64,000 nucleotides of DNA. It comes from Streptomyces sp. HUAS CB01 (GTDB lineage Bacteria; Actinomycetota; Actinomycetes; Streptomycetales; Streptomycetaceae). Each line of letters starts with the position of its first letter. Position 1 is the stretch's first letter. The stretch spans positions 7,905,501 through 7,969,500 of the forward strand of contig NZ_CP129137.1 in NCBI RefSeq assembly GCF_030406905.1, written 5' to 3'. Shown in pieces: positions 41,995-51,060 of the stretch. The position numbers and the translations under genes are program-made. The notes under the pieces are model-generated. The model worked only from the letters and a program-made list of their open reading frames with translations. It did no database searches and was not told the origin of the DNA.

Positions 41995-42091
41995 TGACGG
42001 GGATCTTGCAGCCGTGCTGGGTCAGCACGCGGCAGATCGGCGCGACACCGCCGAAGCGGTCCCGGTGCTCGTCGATGAACGCTCCGAGCGC
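41995..42091 (-). pseudogene. IS3-family OrfB N-terminal fragment
   Basis: About 32 codons: LGAFIDEHRDRFGGVAPICR and VLTQHGCKIP, matching the start of IS3 OrfB proteins (FID.HR..FGV.PICR.L...G). It has no continuation into the HTH_21 or rve parts. Confidence 0.6.
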
Positions 42092-42196
42092 AGATGTGGC
42101 CGGTCGAGCTCGGCCGCAACCTGATCGCGCGAGCAGCCGACAGACTTCGATGCCCAGCCCTCGTGCGCCCCGGTGAAAGCGCAACGCTTCCCGGCC

Positions 42197-43009
42197 TCAT
42201 GGCCCTTCCTCCGGGTCGCGGACAGCTCGCTCCCGCCGAGCAACGGCCGTTGCCCCGGCTACGACGACGAATCCGGCGGCCGCGGCGCCGGAAAGCACCG
42301 GCTGCCCGGCGCTCGCAGCTCCCAGCATGGCAGTCAGCAGACCCCATCCCGCGGCGAGGGCGTAGGGGAGCAGCCCTCGGGTCCAGCGGAGAATGACCAC
42401 CGCGGTCGCCGTAGCGCCGGCCAGCACTGCCAACTGCGCCGCTACGCCCGTCGTGCCGGCCACGGGGGCACCGGAACCGGCCGCGGCGGTGGTGAGATTC
42501 ACCCAGACCGCGATGGTCGACCATCCTGTGTAGACGCCGAGCATCCACCACAGAAGGGCTCTGGGCACAGGCCGCCAGGAGGCGATGGTGACGCGGTGTT
42601 CCAGAGCCACTGACATGGCCCGCACAAGGCCGAAGATCATTACGGCGAACACCGCGACCGTTCCCCACACCGGTGCGACCTCCGCGGCCACCAGCCAGCA
42701 GCTGAATCCGGTGAAGACCAGGCAGAGCGGGACGGCCAGCTGATTCCGAACGTCGGAGTCCGGGCGACGCTCGGGCAGCGCCCACAACGCGTAGGCGATA
42801 CAGAGCAGTTCTACCAGCGTCCAGATGGAGAATGCCCAGCCGACCGGGACGATGGGCGGCTCGCCTGGACGGTCGGCCGTCGTGAACTCACCGCCGTACA
42901 GCCGGCTGAGGACGGAACTCGCCACCTGCCCGAGCGCAAGGACCAGCATGACGGAGCGCCATGCGGCCACTGGCCCCGCGGAGCGGCCCAGAGAGGAGGC
43001 TTGCACCAT
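42197..43009 (-). CDS. TspO/MBR-like multi-pass membrane protein
   Basis: 270 aa with about eight hydrophobic helices. PVGWAFSIWTLVELLCIAYA resembles the WxFSIW signature in larger actinobacterial relatives of the tryptophan-rich sensory/TspO family, and further Trp-rich helices follow (ALLWWMLGVYTGWSTIAVW). Start ATG 43009; family assignment moderate, ligand unknown. Confidence 0.65.
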   Translation of the reverse strand: MVQASSLGRSAGPVAAWRSVMLVLALGQVASSVLSRLYGGEFTTADRPGEPPIVPVGWAFSIWTLVELLCIAYALWALPERRPDSDVRNQLAVPLCLVFTGFSCWLVAAEVAPVWGTVAVFAVMIFGLVRAMSVALEHRVTIASWRPVPRALLWWMLGVYTGWSTIAVWVNLTTAAAGSGAPVAGTTGVAAQLAVLAGATATAVVILRWTRGLLPYALAAGWGLLTAMLGAASAGQPVLSGAAAAGFVVVAGATAVARRERAVRDPEEGP

Positions 43010-43240
43010 GGGTCGTCCTTGTGTGAGGTCTCATTGTCGATGTCACCCTGCCCACGGTTCCGGAGACAGACGGAGAACGGATGCAGTGCATGGGGACACC
43101 CCTCACCCTCGGGCAAGTGATCGGCTTCAGTGGCTCAGCAGGGTGCAGCGAACGAGTGAACCTGTCGCGCCTTCTGCCTTTGATCTTGGCCAGTGCTCCG
43201 GCGTTTACGCCGGGGGTGAAGGCCATCTCAAAATAGGTGT

Positions 43241-43262
43241 GACCCGTACCGAAGCACGGGTC
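43241..43262. repeat. 7-bp hairpin near the tnpA side of the IS200/IS605 remnant
   Basis: GACCCGT (43241-43247), an 8-nt loop, ACGGGTC (43256-43262). Subterminal palindromes of this type mark the ends of IS200/IS605 elements; it could also terminate tnpA. The stretch 43010-43240 holds no recognisable gene. Confidence 0.4.
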
Positions 43263-43270
43263 TGCACTGT

Positions 43271-43563
43271 TCAGCTCATCCCACGGGGCGTTTTGCCGCT
43301 CGATGTACTGCTGTTTTCGACGGTCAGACCCCGCCGCAGCTTCCGGCGAAGTACGAGCCGGACCAAGAGTGCCTGCCCCACAGGTACCGGCGCACGTGCG
43401 CGTCGTACTCCTTGCGCAGCAAGCGGGCGGAGACGCCCTTAAGGGAGTTGACCAGCTTGGAGAGCTGGACTTTCGGCGGGTAGTGCACGAGCAGGTGTAC
43501 GTGATCCTCTTCGCCGTTGAACTGCTTGAGGTCCGCTTCGAAGTCCGTGCAGACCTCTCGCAA
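43271..43563 (-). pseudogene. IS200-like Y1 transposase TnpA, both ends damaged
   Basis: Contains DFEADLKQFNGEEDHVHLLV (HUH motif HVH), LSKLVNSLKGVSARLLRKEY and RRYLWGRHSWSGSYFAGSCG. The first 45 or so residues are missing at the junction with tnpB, and a stop after SCGGV cuts off the tail; another frame carries KQQYIERQNAP. The catalytic Tyr is expected in QYIE of the shifted part, so it is inactive. Confidence 0.8.
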
Positions 43564-44414
43564 GATCTCTTCGCAGCGAAACGAACGGCTGGCACATTGC
43601 CTTCCGCGTCCAGACCCTCGAACGCGCCCCCGAGCCCCACCAGGGGCCGGAGGTCGGCATCGACGCCGGGGTGAACATCCCCCTGGCTCTGTCCAACAAG
43701 GACCACCAGGACCACGGGCGCTCGCCTCGACTTCCGGATGGCACCGCCGACCGGGACAAGTGGCTGACCCCGAAGGAGAAGGCCAAGCTCCTCAAGCTGG
43801 AGCGGCAGGCCGCGCACAGCAAGACGTTCCGCAAGCGCGGGGAGAAGACCTCCAAGCGGTTGCGGCACACCTACGGCCAGATCAAGCAGCTCCGAGCAAG
43901 AGCCACGCGACGAGCCGTGGACTGGCAGCACCAGACCACCACCTATCTCGCCCGCACGTACGGCGTGCTGGTGGTCGAACAGCTCAGCATCCTCGGCATG
44001 ACCAAGAGCCCGGTCCCCAAGCCCGACCCCGACAACGAGGGCGCGTTCCTGCGCAACGGGGCCAAGGCGAAGGCCGGACTCAACCGCTCCATCGCCCAAG
44101 AGGCGTGGGGTCGGAGCGTGACCATACTGACGTACAAGACCGCCCGATACGGCGGCCAGCTCGTCAAGGTCCCCGCCCCCCACACCTCCCAGCGATGCTC
44201 AGCCTGCGGATTCATCACCCCCGGCAGCCGAGAGAGCCAGGAACTGTTCTCCTGCAAGAACCCCGACTGCGGCTGGACGGCGAACGCCGACTGGAACGCG
44301 GCTCGGAACATCTTGCACCTGTACCGGATCGGCCACGTCATCGTGGAGGTCCCGGCCGCCGGAAGGCGCGGTCGCAGGGCGGGTAAAACCGTCAAGCCTG
44401 TCGCCGCAAGGTAG
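43564..44414 (+). pseudogene. TnpB-like RNA-guided nuclease, N-terminally truncated
   Basis: Reads from about TNGWHIAFRVQTLERAP through VGIDAGVNIPLALS (RuvC-I Asp), a basic helical segment (LERQAAHSKTFRKRGEKTSK), VLVVEQLSILGM (RuvC-II Glu), zinc ribbon CSACG...CKNPDCG and NADWNAARNI (RuvC-III Asp). The catalytic half looks complete and in frame, but the N-terminal wedge/REC part (about 120 residues) is missing at the junction with tnpA. The longest frame with a start begins at GTG 43671. Its divergent partner tnpA lost its own N-terminus at the same point. Confidence 0.85.
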
Positions 44415-44423
44415 ACGGGAATC

Positions 44424-44445
44424 CCCTTCCTGAGCTTGCGAAGGG
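44424..44445. repeat. hairpin at the tnpB side end
   Basis: CCCTTC (44424-44429), a 10-nt loop and GAAGGG (44440-44445), 10 bp after tnpB. This is where IS605 elements place the right-end palindrome and where omega-RNA ends. Confidence 0.4.
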
Positions 44446-44456
44446 AGGGGAGAGCT

Positions 44457-45095
44457 TCAACACCTCCGGATCATGCCGAGTCCGCTGGCGGTAGCGACGG
44501 CGGCGGTGCGGGAGTCCACGCCGAGCTTGGTGTAGATGCGAGCCAAATGGGACTTCACGGTTCCCTCGGTGAGATGGAGCCGGTCACCGATGGCCTGGTT
44601 GGACAGTCCTTCGGCCACCAGGACCAGGACTTCGGTCTCGCGCCGGGTCAGGGCGGTGCCAGGACTGCGCAGCCGGTTCATCAGCCGGTCCGCGATGGTG
44701 GCTGCCAGAGTGGTGCGGCCCGTGGCGGCGGTGCGTACGGCGGCGGCCAGTTCCTCGGGCGGGGCGTCCTTCAGGAGGTAGCCGGTGGCGCCGGCCTCGA
44801 TGGCGGGCAGGGTGTCGGCGTCGGTGTCGTAGGTGGTGACGATCAGCACGCGGGGGCCGTCCGCTGGGGCGGTGATCCGGGCGGTGGCCTCGGCGCCGTT
44901 CATGCCCTTGCCGAACTGCAGGTCCATGAGGACTACGTCGATGTCGCCCTGGGCGGCGCGGGCGACGGCCTCCTCGGCGGTGGCTGCCTCGGCCACCACG
45001 GTGAGGCCGGGTTCGGTCTCCAGTACCGCGCGGAGCCCGGCCCGCACTACGGGGTGGTCGTCGGCCAGGAGCAGACGGATGGGGGTGTCGGTCAC
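44457..45095 (-). CDS. NarL/LuxR-family response regulator
   Basis: 212 aa. Receiver domain: acidic pocket LLLADDHPVVRAGL, phospho-acceptor Asp in VVLMDLQF (about 54), T in VLIVTTYDTD and K in GYLLKDAPP. The C-terminal LuxR-type HTH is LTRRETEVLVLVAEGLSNQA ... TVKSHLARIYTKLGV. Start GTG 45095 overlaps the kinase stop (GTGA). Likely regulates the divergent ABC exporter genes at 46489. Confidence 0.92.
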   Translation of the reverse strand: MTDTPIRLLLADDHPVVRAGLRAVLETEPGLTVVAEAATAEEAVARAAQGDIDVVLMDLQFGKGMNGAEATARITAPADGPRVLIVTTYDTDADTLPAIEAGATGYLLKDAPPEELAAAVRTAATGRTTLAATIADRLMNRLRSPGTALTRRETEVLVLVAEGLSNQAIGDRLHLTEGTVKSHLARIYTKLGVDSRTAAVATASGLGMIRRC

Positions 45096-46309
45096 GGGCG
45101 GGCCTTTGCGGGGTCGGCGTCGGGGTCGAGGGGCAGTCGGGCGGCCAGGGTGGTGCCGTGGCCGCGGGTGGATTGGACGGTGAGGGCGCCGCCGAGGGCG
45201 TGGACTCGGGCGTGCATGGCGGTCAGTCCGAACCCGCCGGCCTCCGGGTCCGGGGTGGGAAGCCGGTCGGGATCGAAGCCGCGTCCGTCGTCGACGATGT
45301 CCACGGCGACATGGTCGTCGTGGTAGCTGAGGGTGACGTCGGCGGTGGCGGCCTCGGCGTGCCGGACGGTGTTGGAGAGGGCGGACTGGGCGATGCGCAG
45401 CAGGGCGACCTCGTACGCGGTCGGCAGCGGTCGGGGGTCGCCCGTGAGGTGGAAACGCGCGGTGATCCGGTGGCGGGTGCCGGTGGTGGCGCACAAGCGT
45501 TGAAGGGCGCCGGCGAGGGTCGTGCCCACCAGGGCGGGCGGAGCGAGGGCGGCGACGAAACGGCGGGCCTCGGCGAGGTTGTCCACGGCGGCCTGCCGCG
45601 CCTGGTCGACGTAGCGAGCGGTGTTCTCCGGCGCGTTCGGCAGGGCGCGTTCGGCGGCGCGCAACAGCAGCTGGATGCTTGAGAGGCCCTGGGCGAGGGT
45701 GTCGTGGATCTCGCGGGCCAGGCGTTCACGTTCGGCCAGGACCCCCGCGGCGTGCTGCGCCGTGGCCAGATCGGCGCGCGTGGCGGTGAGCTCTTCGATC
45801 AGGCGCCTGCGCTGTTCGCTCTCCCGGTAGAGGGCCTGGTACCCCCACACCACCGCCACCGCCACGGCGGCGCCGAGGGCCGGTCCGATCGCCATCGCGG
45901 CGCTGAAGGAGTCCTGGTGCGCGGCGAAGCCGGCGATGGCCACCACCGCCGTGGCCACTACCGCGGCCAGGCCGACGCGGTGGGACAGCAGGTGGAGCTG
46001 GAGGAAGTACAGGGGGAACGCCACCCATACCGCGTCGGCGGACAGGGCCAGCAGGACCAGCCAGACGGCGCCCACGGCGGTCAGCCACAGTGCGGCGGCC
46101 CGCCGCGAGCGGCGCACTCGGGGCAGCACGGGACCGAGCGCATAGACCAGCGCACACGCCGCGGCCGTGGCGGTGATCAGTCCGGCGTGTGGGCTGTGGT
46201 CGGCGACGGCCCGGCCGGCGGCCAGAGCGAGCAGGGCGACAACCAGCACATGCAGGCACCAGGCCAGGGCGCGGGTGGTCGGGGTCAGGGAGGGGGCGGT
46301 GGTGTTCAC
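45092..46309 (-). CDS. sensor histidine kinase (HisKA_3)
   Basis: 405 aa. About five N-terminal membrane helices are followed by a coiled linker, then the dimerisation box RLAREIHDTLAQGLSSIQLL with the phospho-His (about 202) and a HATPase domain (DDGRGFDPDRL, GGFGLTAMHARVHALGG). It pairs with the response regulator downstream. The membrane-embedded sensor fits a role in detecting envelope stress or an antibiotic. Confidence 0.92.
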   Translation of the reverse strand: MNTTAPSLTPTTRALAWCLHVLVVALLALAAGRAVADHSPHAGLITATAAACALVYALGPVLPRVRRSRRAAALWLTAVGAVWLVLLALSADAVWVAFPLYFLQLHLLSHRVGLAAVVATAVVAIAGFAAHQDSFSAAMAIGPALGAAVAVAVVWGYQALYRESEQRRRLIEELTATRADLATAQHAAGVLAERERLAREIHDTLAQGLSSIQLLLRAAERALPNAPENTARYVDQARQAAVDNLAEARRFVAALAPPALVGTTLAGALQRLCATTGTRHRITARFHLTGDPRPLPTAYEVALLRIAQSALSNTVRHAEAATADVTLSYHDDHVAVDIVDDGRGFDPDRLPTPDPEAGGFGLTAMHARVHALGGALTVQSTRGHGTTLAARLPLDPDADPAKARP

Positions 46310-46488
46310 AGTCCTTCCAGGCTAAGGACACGCCCCGGCGGGGGCCTCCATCGAAAGGTACAAGACCCGTGCCGCCTTTCGGCGCGGCAAGAGCTGTCCT
46401 GGGCCAGATGACCGTGTGGGGGTCTGACAGCGACGGTGGAGTCGTACCGCTCCCACCCCGAGAATCCCGTGAGAAGGCAGGCCCAGCC

Positions 46489-47577
46489 GTGTTCGTCGCC
46501 TGGAGAGACCTGAAGTTCGCCAAGGGGCGCTTCGCCCTGATGGGCACCGTCATCGTTCTGATCACCCTGCTGGTCGAGCTGCTGTCCGGGCTGACGGCCG
46601 GGCTGGGCCACCAGAACGTCTCTGCGATCACCGGCCTGCCCGCAGACAAGATCGCTTTCGGCGAACCCGGCGAGGGCGAGGCGCTGTCGTACTCCAACTC
46701 CACCGTCACCGAGAAACAATGGCAGCAGTGGGCCAGTGCGCCCGGTGTGAGGAGCGCCGAGCCGCTGGGCATCACCACCACCAAGGCGAGCGCCGGCAAC
46801 AAGAGCACCGCCGTCTCCGCCTTCGGCGTGAGGCCCGGTTCCGTCCTCGCCCCGGACAGCAGCAAGATCGACGACCGAACGGTGGTCCTGTCCACCACCG
46901 CCGCCGACGCCCTCGATGTGGAGGCGGGCGGCACCTTCACCCTCGCCGGTCAGCCGGTGACCGTCGCCTCAGTGAGCGGGGACGCCTCCTTCAGCCACAC
47001 CCCGGTGGCCTGGACCAGCCTGAGCCTGTGGCAGAGGACCGCACCCCCCACGGGCGAGACCGGCGGACCTACCGCCACGGTCATCGCGCTGAGCACCACC
47101 TCCGGCGGCGATGTGAAAGCCGCTGATGAGGCAGCGGGCACAAAGACGGTCTCCAAGGACGACTCACTGTCCGCGATCGGCTCCTACGCCTCCGAGAACG
47201 GCTCCCTGCAGCTGATGCGCGGCTCTCTGTTCGCGATCTCCGCCCTGGTCGTCGGCGCCTTCTTCACCGTGTGGACCATCCAGCGCAGCGGCGACGTCGC
47301 CGTTCTGAAGGCCCTGGGCGCCTCCACCGCCAACCTGCTCAAGGACGCGCTCGGCCAGGCCGTCGTCCTGCTGGCCGGCGGCACCCTGGTCGGCACCGTC
47401 CTCGCCGCCGTCCTCGGCGCCCTCGTCGTCGCCCCGGCCGTACCGTTTCTCCTCACGCCCGCCACCGTCCTCGTCCCGCCGGCCGTGATGATCACGCTCG
47501 GAGCGCTCGGGGCCGCCCTGGCCATCCGACGCATCACCTCCGTCGACCCGCTGACCGCCCTGGGGAGCGCCCGATGA
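46489..47577 (+). CDS. ABC transporter permease, FtsX/MacB type
   Basis: 362 aa. An N-terminal helix (FALMGTVIVLITLLVELLSG) is followed by a large extracellular MacB-like domain (about residues 50-240) and three C-terminal helices (LFAISALVVGAFFTVWTIQR ... VVLLAGGTLVGTVLAAVLG ... VMITLGALGAALAIRRI). GTG 46489 with AGAAGG upstream is preferred to earlier starts. The stop overlaps the ATPase start (ATGA). Probably an exporter or mechanotransmission pump rather than an importer. Confidence 0.88.
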   Translation: MFVAWRDLKFAKGRFALMGTVIVLITLLVELLSGLTAGLGHQNVSAITGLPADKIAFGEPGEGEALSYSNSTVTEKQWQQWASAPGVRSAEPLGITTTKASAGNKSTAVSAFGVRPGSVLAPDSSKIDDRTVVLSTTAADALDVEAGGTFTLAGQPVTVASVSGDASFSHTPVAWTSLSLWQRTAPPTGETGGPTATVIALSTTSGGDVKAADEAAGTKTVSKDDSLSAIGSYASENGSLQLMRGSLFAISALVVGAFFTVWTIQRSGDVAVLKALGASTANLLKDALGQAVVLLAGGTLVGTVLAAVLGALVVAPAVPFLLTPATVLVPPAVMITLGALGAALAIRRITSVDPLTALGSAR

Positions 47578-48260
47578 GCCTGCACCTGACCGACGTCACC
47601 CTCACCTACCCCGACGGCGAAGCCCGCCTGACCGCCCTGGACAACGTCACCCTGGACGTGCCCAAGGGCACCCTGACCGCCGTCGTCGGCCCTTCCGGCT
47701 CCGGCAAGTCCAGCCTGCTCGCAGTCGCCGCCACCCTCATCACCCCCGATGCCGGCACCGTCACCATCGCCGGCACCGCCACCACCGGCATGACCCGCGG
47801 CGAGCTCACCGAACTGCGCCGCCACAAGATCGGCATCGTCTTCCAGCAGCCCAACCTGCTGCCCTCCCTCACCGCCGCCGAGCAGCTCCACGTCATGGCC
47901 CAGGTCGACGGCCGCAAGCCCCGCAGCGCCCGCGCACGGGCCATGGAACTGCTCGACGCCGTCGGTCTGGCCGACCAGGCCGCACGCCGTCCCCACCAGC
48001 TCTCCGGCGGTCAACGCCAGCGCGTCAGCATCGCCCGCGCCCTGATGAACGACCCCACCGTGCTTCTGGTCGACGAACCCACCAGCGCCCTCGATCACGA
48101 ACGCGGCGCCGCCGTCATCGACCTGATCACCCGCCTCACCCACCAGCAGGCCACCGCCACGGTCCTCGTCACCCACGACCACACCCACCTCACCGCCGTC
48201 GACCGCATCGCCCAAGTCCACGACGGGCGGCTGCGCCTCCCCGCCACAACCCGCGAATGA
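47574..48260 (+). CDS. ABC transporter ATP-binding protein (MacB/LolD type)
   Basis: 228 aa. Walker [11 protein letters not shown]-loop VFQQPNLLPSL, signature LSGGQRQRVSIARAL, Walker [13 protein letters not shown] and H-loop VLVTHD. ATG 47574 fixed by the overlap with the permease stop. It forms the motor of the exporter beside the two-component system. Confidence 0.95.
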   Translation: MSLHLTDVTLTYPDGEARLTALDNVTLDVPKGTLTAVVGPSGSGKSSLLAVAATLITPDAGTVTIAGTATTGMTRGELTELRRHKIGIVFQQPNLLPSLTAAEQLHVMAQVDGRKPRSARARAMELLDAVGLADQAARRPHQLSGGQRQRVSIARALMNDPTVLLVDEPTSALDHERGAAVIDLITRLTHQQATATVLVTHDHTHLTAVDRIAQVHDGRLRLPATTRE

Positions 48261-48367
48261 AGGAGAAGCACCTCAGGCGTCACCTGTCGCAGCGGACGGT
48301 CACGCGAAGAGGACGTCCCTCACATGCGTTCGCCGTAGGGGTGGACATCCGACCTGGGGGTCGGGCG

Positions 48368-48688
48368 ATGGACGTCATGACCACCTCACCGCCACGCGGC
48401 GACCAGTGGACGTTCCTCACCCACCACGCCCGAGTGCTGCCGCGGACCGCCGGCGACCCGGAGGTACGAGTGCGTGACGCCGCCGCCGGGATCGGGCACC
48501 GAGCGCGCCGCGGCCTCGAGCAAGTCCTGCGCCGCACGGCCTTGTCGGCACTGCCTGACGACGCGAACGCCGGGGTACTCGGACGTCCAGGGGCGAGCGC
48601 CGCGTCGAGGGCTGAAGCCCTGGCCGGCGCCGACGTTCGCGAAGTGCACCGCGCCGAGCCCGTCGGCGAGCTGACCGGGAGGTCCTGA
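48368..48688 (+). pseudogene. decayed paralogue of the winged-helix regulator at 34690
   Basis: Begins MDVMTTSPPRGDQWTFLTHH and AGDPEVRVRDAAAGIG, nearly the same as the intact gene (TSPARGDQWTFLTNH, ARDPEVRLRDLAAGIG), also at DNA level. Two bases are missing in the recognition-helix region (GGGATCGGGCACCG), so everything after GIG is out of frame. DNA binding is therefore lost. Confidence 0.7.
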
Positions 48689-48710
48689 ACAGCGACGCGC
48701 GCAGGTTCGG

Positions 48711-49574
48711 TTACACCAGCCCGGTACGGCGGGCGATGTCCTCGGTGTGCCTCATGTGCTGATGGGCCTCGTCGCCGAGCGCCGTGATGAGGCCCGCGAC
48801 GACGGTCTCGATGACGGCGAGGGTGGGCACGAGGCTGTCGTACGGGGAGGGGGTGGTGACCTGGCTGGGCAGGACGACCTCGGCGTGCGCGCTGGTGGGT
48901 GAGAGCCAGGTGTCGGTGAAGACGACGACCTTGCCGCCTCGTTCCTGCGCGAGCTGAGCGAGGGCCGTCTTGTCGCTCTCGTAGCGGCGGTAGTCGAGGA
49001 CGACGAGGACGTCGCGACGGCCGAGCCGGGCCAGCGCGGCGGCGCGTTCGACGTCACGTTCGGGCAGGATGTGGACGTCGTCGCGCAGTTGCATCAGGTG
49101 CAGGCCGAGGTACTGGGCGAGCAGGTGCGTGAACCGGCCGCCGACCAGGGTGATCCGGCGCTTGCGGTCGGACAGCAGCGTGATGGCCCGTTCGAGGTCG
49201 TGCGGTGGGGTCTCGGCCATGGTCTGGGCCACGGCGGTGGTGAACAGCCTGCTGCTGCGGGCCATGAGGCCCGCGGCCGAGTCGTCGCCGGGGGCGTCCT
49301 CCGTCTCCTCGTACAGGGACAGTGGCGAGGCGTTGCGCTGGTCGAGTTCGGCGCGCAGGGCAGCCTGGAACTCCGGGAAGCCGCTGTAACCGAGGCGGGC
49401 GACGAAGCGCAGAACCGTGGGGGCGCTGACGGCGGCGCGTTCGGCGATCGTGGCGACCGTCTCGAAGCCCGCCGCCGGGTAGGCGGCAAGGAGCACCCGC
49501 GCGACCTTCCGCTCGGCGGGGCTGAGAGTGCCCAGCTTGAGGCGGATGTCGTCGGCGAGGGTGCCGGAGGTCAT
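48711..49574 (-). CDS. MurR/RpiR family transcriptional regulator
   Basis: 287 aa. N-terminal HTH_6 (LSPAERKVARVLLAAYPAAG ... AAVSAPTVLRFVARLGYSGF) and C-terminal SIS domain (ITLVGGRFTHLLAQYLGLHL, VLVVLDYRRYE, VVVFTDTWLSP). RpiR proteins sense phosphosugars or amino-acid-derived ligands through the SIS domain. Last gene of the minus-strand set, 116 bp after the cyanophycinase, and the obvious candidate regulator of the import/hydrolysis operon. Confidence 0.92.
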   Translation of the reverse strand: MTSGTLADDIRLKLGTLSPAERKVARVLLAAYPAAGFETVATIAERAAVSAPTVLRFVARLGYSGFPEFQAALRAELDQRNASPLSLYEETEDAPGDDSAAGLMARSSRLFTTAVAQTMAETPPHDLERAITLLSDRKRRITLVGGRFTHLLAQYLGLHLMQLRDDVHILPERDVERAAALARLGRRDVLVVLDYRRYESDKTALAQLAQERGGKVVVFTDTWLSPTSAHAEVVLPSQVTTPSPYDSLVPTLAVIETVVAGLITALGDEAHQHMRHTEDIARRTGLV

Positions 49575-49690
49575 GGGGGCTCCTTTCGGACCTTGTGGTG
49601 CGCCGGTGCCGAGCCTAATGCCCTAACGGGCGGCTCGGGCCGGCCGGGTGTCCCGGCCGCCCCGAGCCGCCGACGGGGTCGGGAACGCGG

Positions 49691-50983
49691 TTACCGGGGT
49701 GCGATGTCGATGCGCAGTCCGACCAGGGACTGCGCGGTGGTGCCGTCGCTCGTCCAGGCGGTGAAGCCCGGCCGCTTCGTGAAGGTGACCGTGAAGCGGG
49801 GAGCGCTCTCGTAGGTGGTGGCGGTGGCAGTGCGCTGGTCGCGGGTGGCGGCGAGTGCTGCGGCGGTGCTGAGGAAGGAGTACGGGACACCGGCCGGGTT
49901 GTCGGCCGAGTGGAAGACGTCGTTGTTGGCGGGCACCGGAGACGTGCCGCTCGGGGTCAGCGGGCGCTTGCCGGGAGCCGGGCGGGCGGCCCAGCGGCGG
50001 GGGTCGTAGCGGTCGCCGTCGGTGAGGTGGGTGTACCTGGCTCCGGTCAGCGTCCAGCCGTCCCGTGTGGTGCGGGCGCAGGCGTCGCGCAGGTCGAGGA
50101 TGCCGATGCCGTTGGTGCCGAGTACGGTCATGGACTCGTCGCGGGTGCCCGGCTGGTCGACGACGAGGGCGCTGTTCTCCTGCAGGGCGTAGACCCGGTC
50201 GTGACCGGTGTCCGCGGTCAGGCGCAGGGCCCGGCCCTCCCTGCCGTAGGCGCCGGTGTGGGTGTCGACGAGCCCGGAGCGAAGGAAGCCGAAACCGCCC
50301 GCGGGAAGGTAGCCGAGCCGGGTGGGGTCGTCGAAGTAGCCGGCCGCGCTGCCGTCCCGCAGGCCCTGGTAGGACTCGCCGCCGGTGACCATGTCGCGCC
50401 CGGCGGCGATCTGGGCGCCCGCGGAGGTGCCGGCGACGACGGCGCCGTCGGCGAGCTTGGCGCGGATGGCGGCGAGCACCTTGGAGTCGGTGTGCCGGTC
50501 GCCGTGCAGGAGGGTGGTGACGTAGCGGTACTGGTCGCCGCCGCCGAAGAAGAACCCGGTCATGGAGTTGATCTGGTCGACGACGGTGTCGGAGTCGGCG
50601 TTGGCGACGTGGTCGAGGTCAACGGGGATCCACTGGGCGTCGGCCGCGCCGTGCTTCTCGAACAGCCCGGCGTAGTAGGCGCCGTTGCAGGCCGAGTTGC
50701 TGCACCGGTCGGGGTCGTTCGCGTGCGGGTCCTGGCTCTCGGGCACGGAGGCGGCGGTGAGGACACCGATACGGGCGCGGGAGCCACCGGCCCGCTCGAT
50801 GATCTCCCCGTACACCTGGGTGTTGTTCTCCTTCAAGGCGCCGCCGATCAGGACCAGGGAGCCCGCCGCCCGGCCGGCGTCGGGGCGCGTGGTCGCCTGG
50901 GCGGCCGCCGGAGCGGCGGTGAGGGCGAGGGCGGTGGCGGCGGCGAGGAAGTGGCGCCGACCGGGTCGAGGACGCTCGCGCAT
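49691..50983 (-). CDS. secreted cyanophycinase (peptidase S51)
   Basis: 430 aa. The N-terminus has a Tat-type signal (RPGRRHFLAAATALALTAAP). The S51 core follows: LVLIGGALKENN, FFFGGGDQYRY, the nucleophile elbow GTSAGAQIAAG and HTGAYGREGRALRL-like downstream motifs. Cyanophycinases cut the storage polymer multi-L-arginyl-poly-L-aspartate to beta-Asp-Arg; S51 also includes dipeptidase E. Export suggests use of external polymer. AAGGAGA precedes ATG 50983. Lies in the operon with an amino-acid importer and an M20 peptidase. Confidence 0.85.
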   Translation of the reverse strand: MRERPRPGRRHFLAAATALALTAAPAAAQATTRPDAGRAAGSLVLIGGALKENNTQVYGEIIERAGGSRARIGVLTAASVPESQDPHANDPDRCSNSACNGAYYAGLFEKHGAADAQWIPVDLDHVANADSDTVVDQINSMTGFFFGGGDQYRYVTTLLHGDRHTDSKVLAAIRAKLADGAVVAGTSAGAQIAAGRDMVTGGESYQGLRDGSAAGYFDDPTRLGYLPAGGFGFLRSGLVDTHTGAYGREGRALRLTADTGHDRVYALQENSALVVDQPGTRDESMTVLGTNGIGILDLRDACARTTRDGWTLTGARYTHLTDGDRYDPRRWAARPAPGKRPLTPSGTSPVPANNDVFHSADNPAGVPYSFLSTAAALAATRDQRTATATTYESAPRFTVTFTKRPGFTAWTSDGTTAQSLVGLRIDIAPR

Positions 50984-51060
50984 GGGGTCTCCTTGAGTGG
51001 TCTGGGACGTCGGTGTGGGGCCGGGCCCTCGGCCGGGATGCACGGCCGAGGGCCCGGCGG

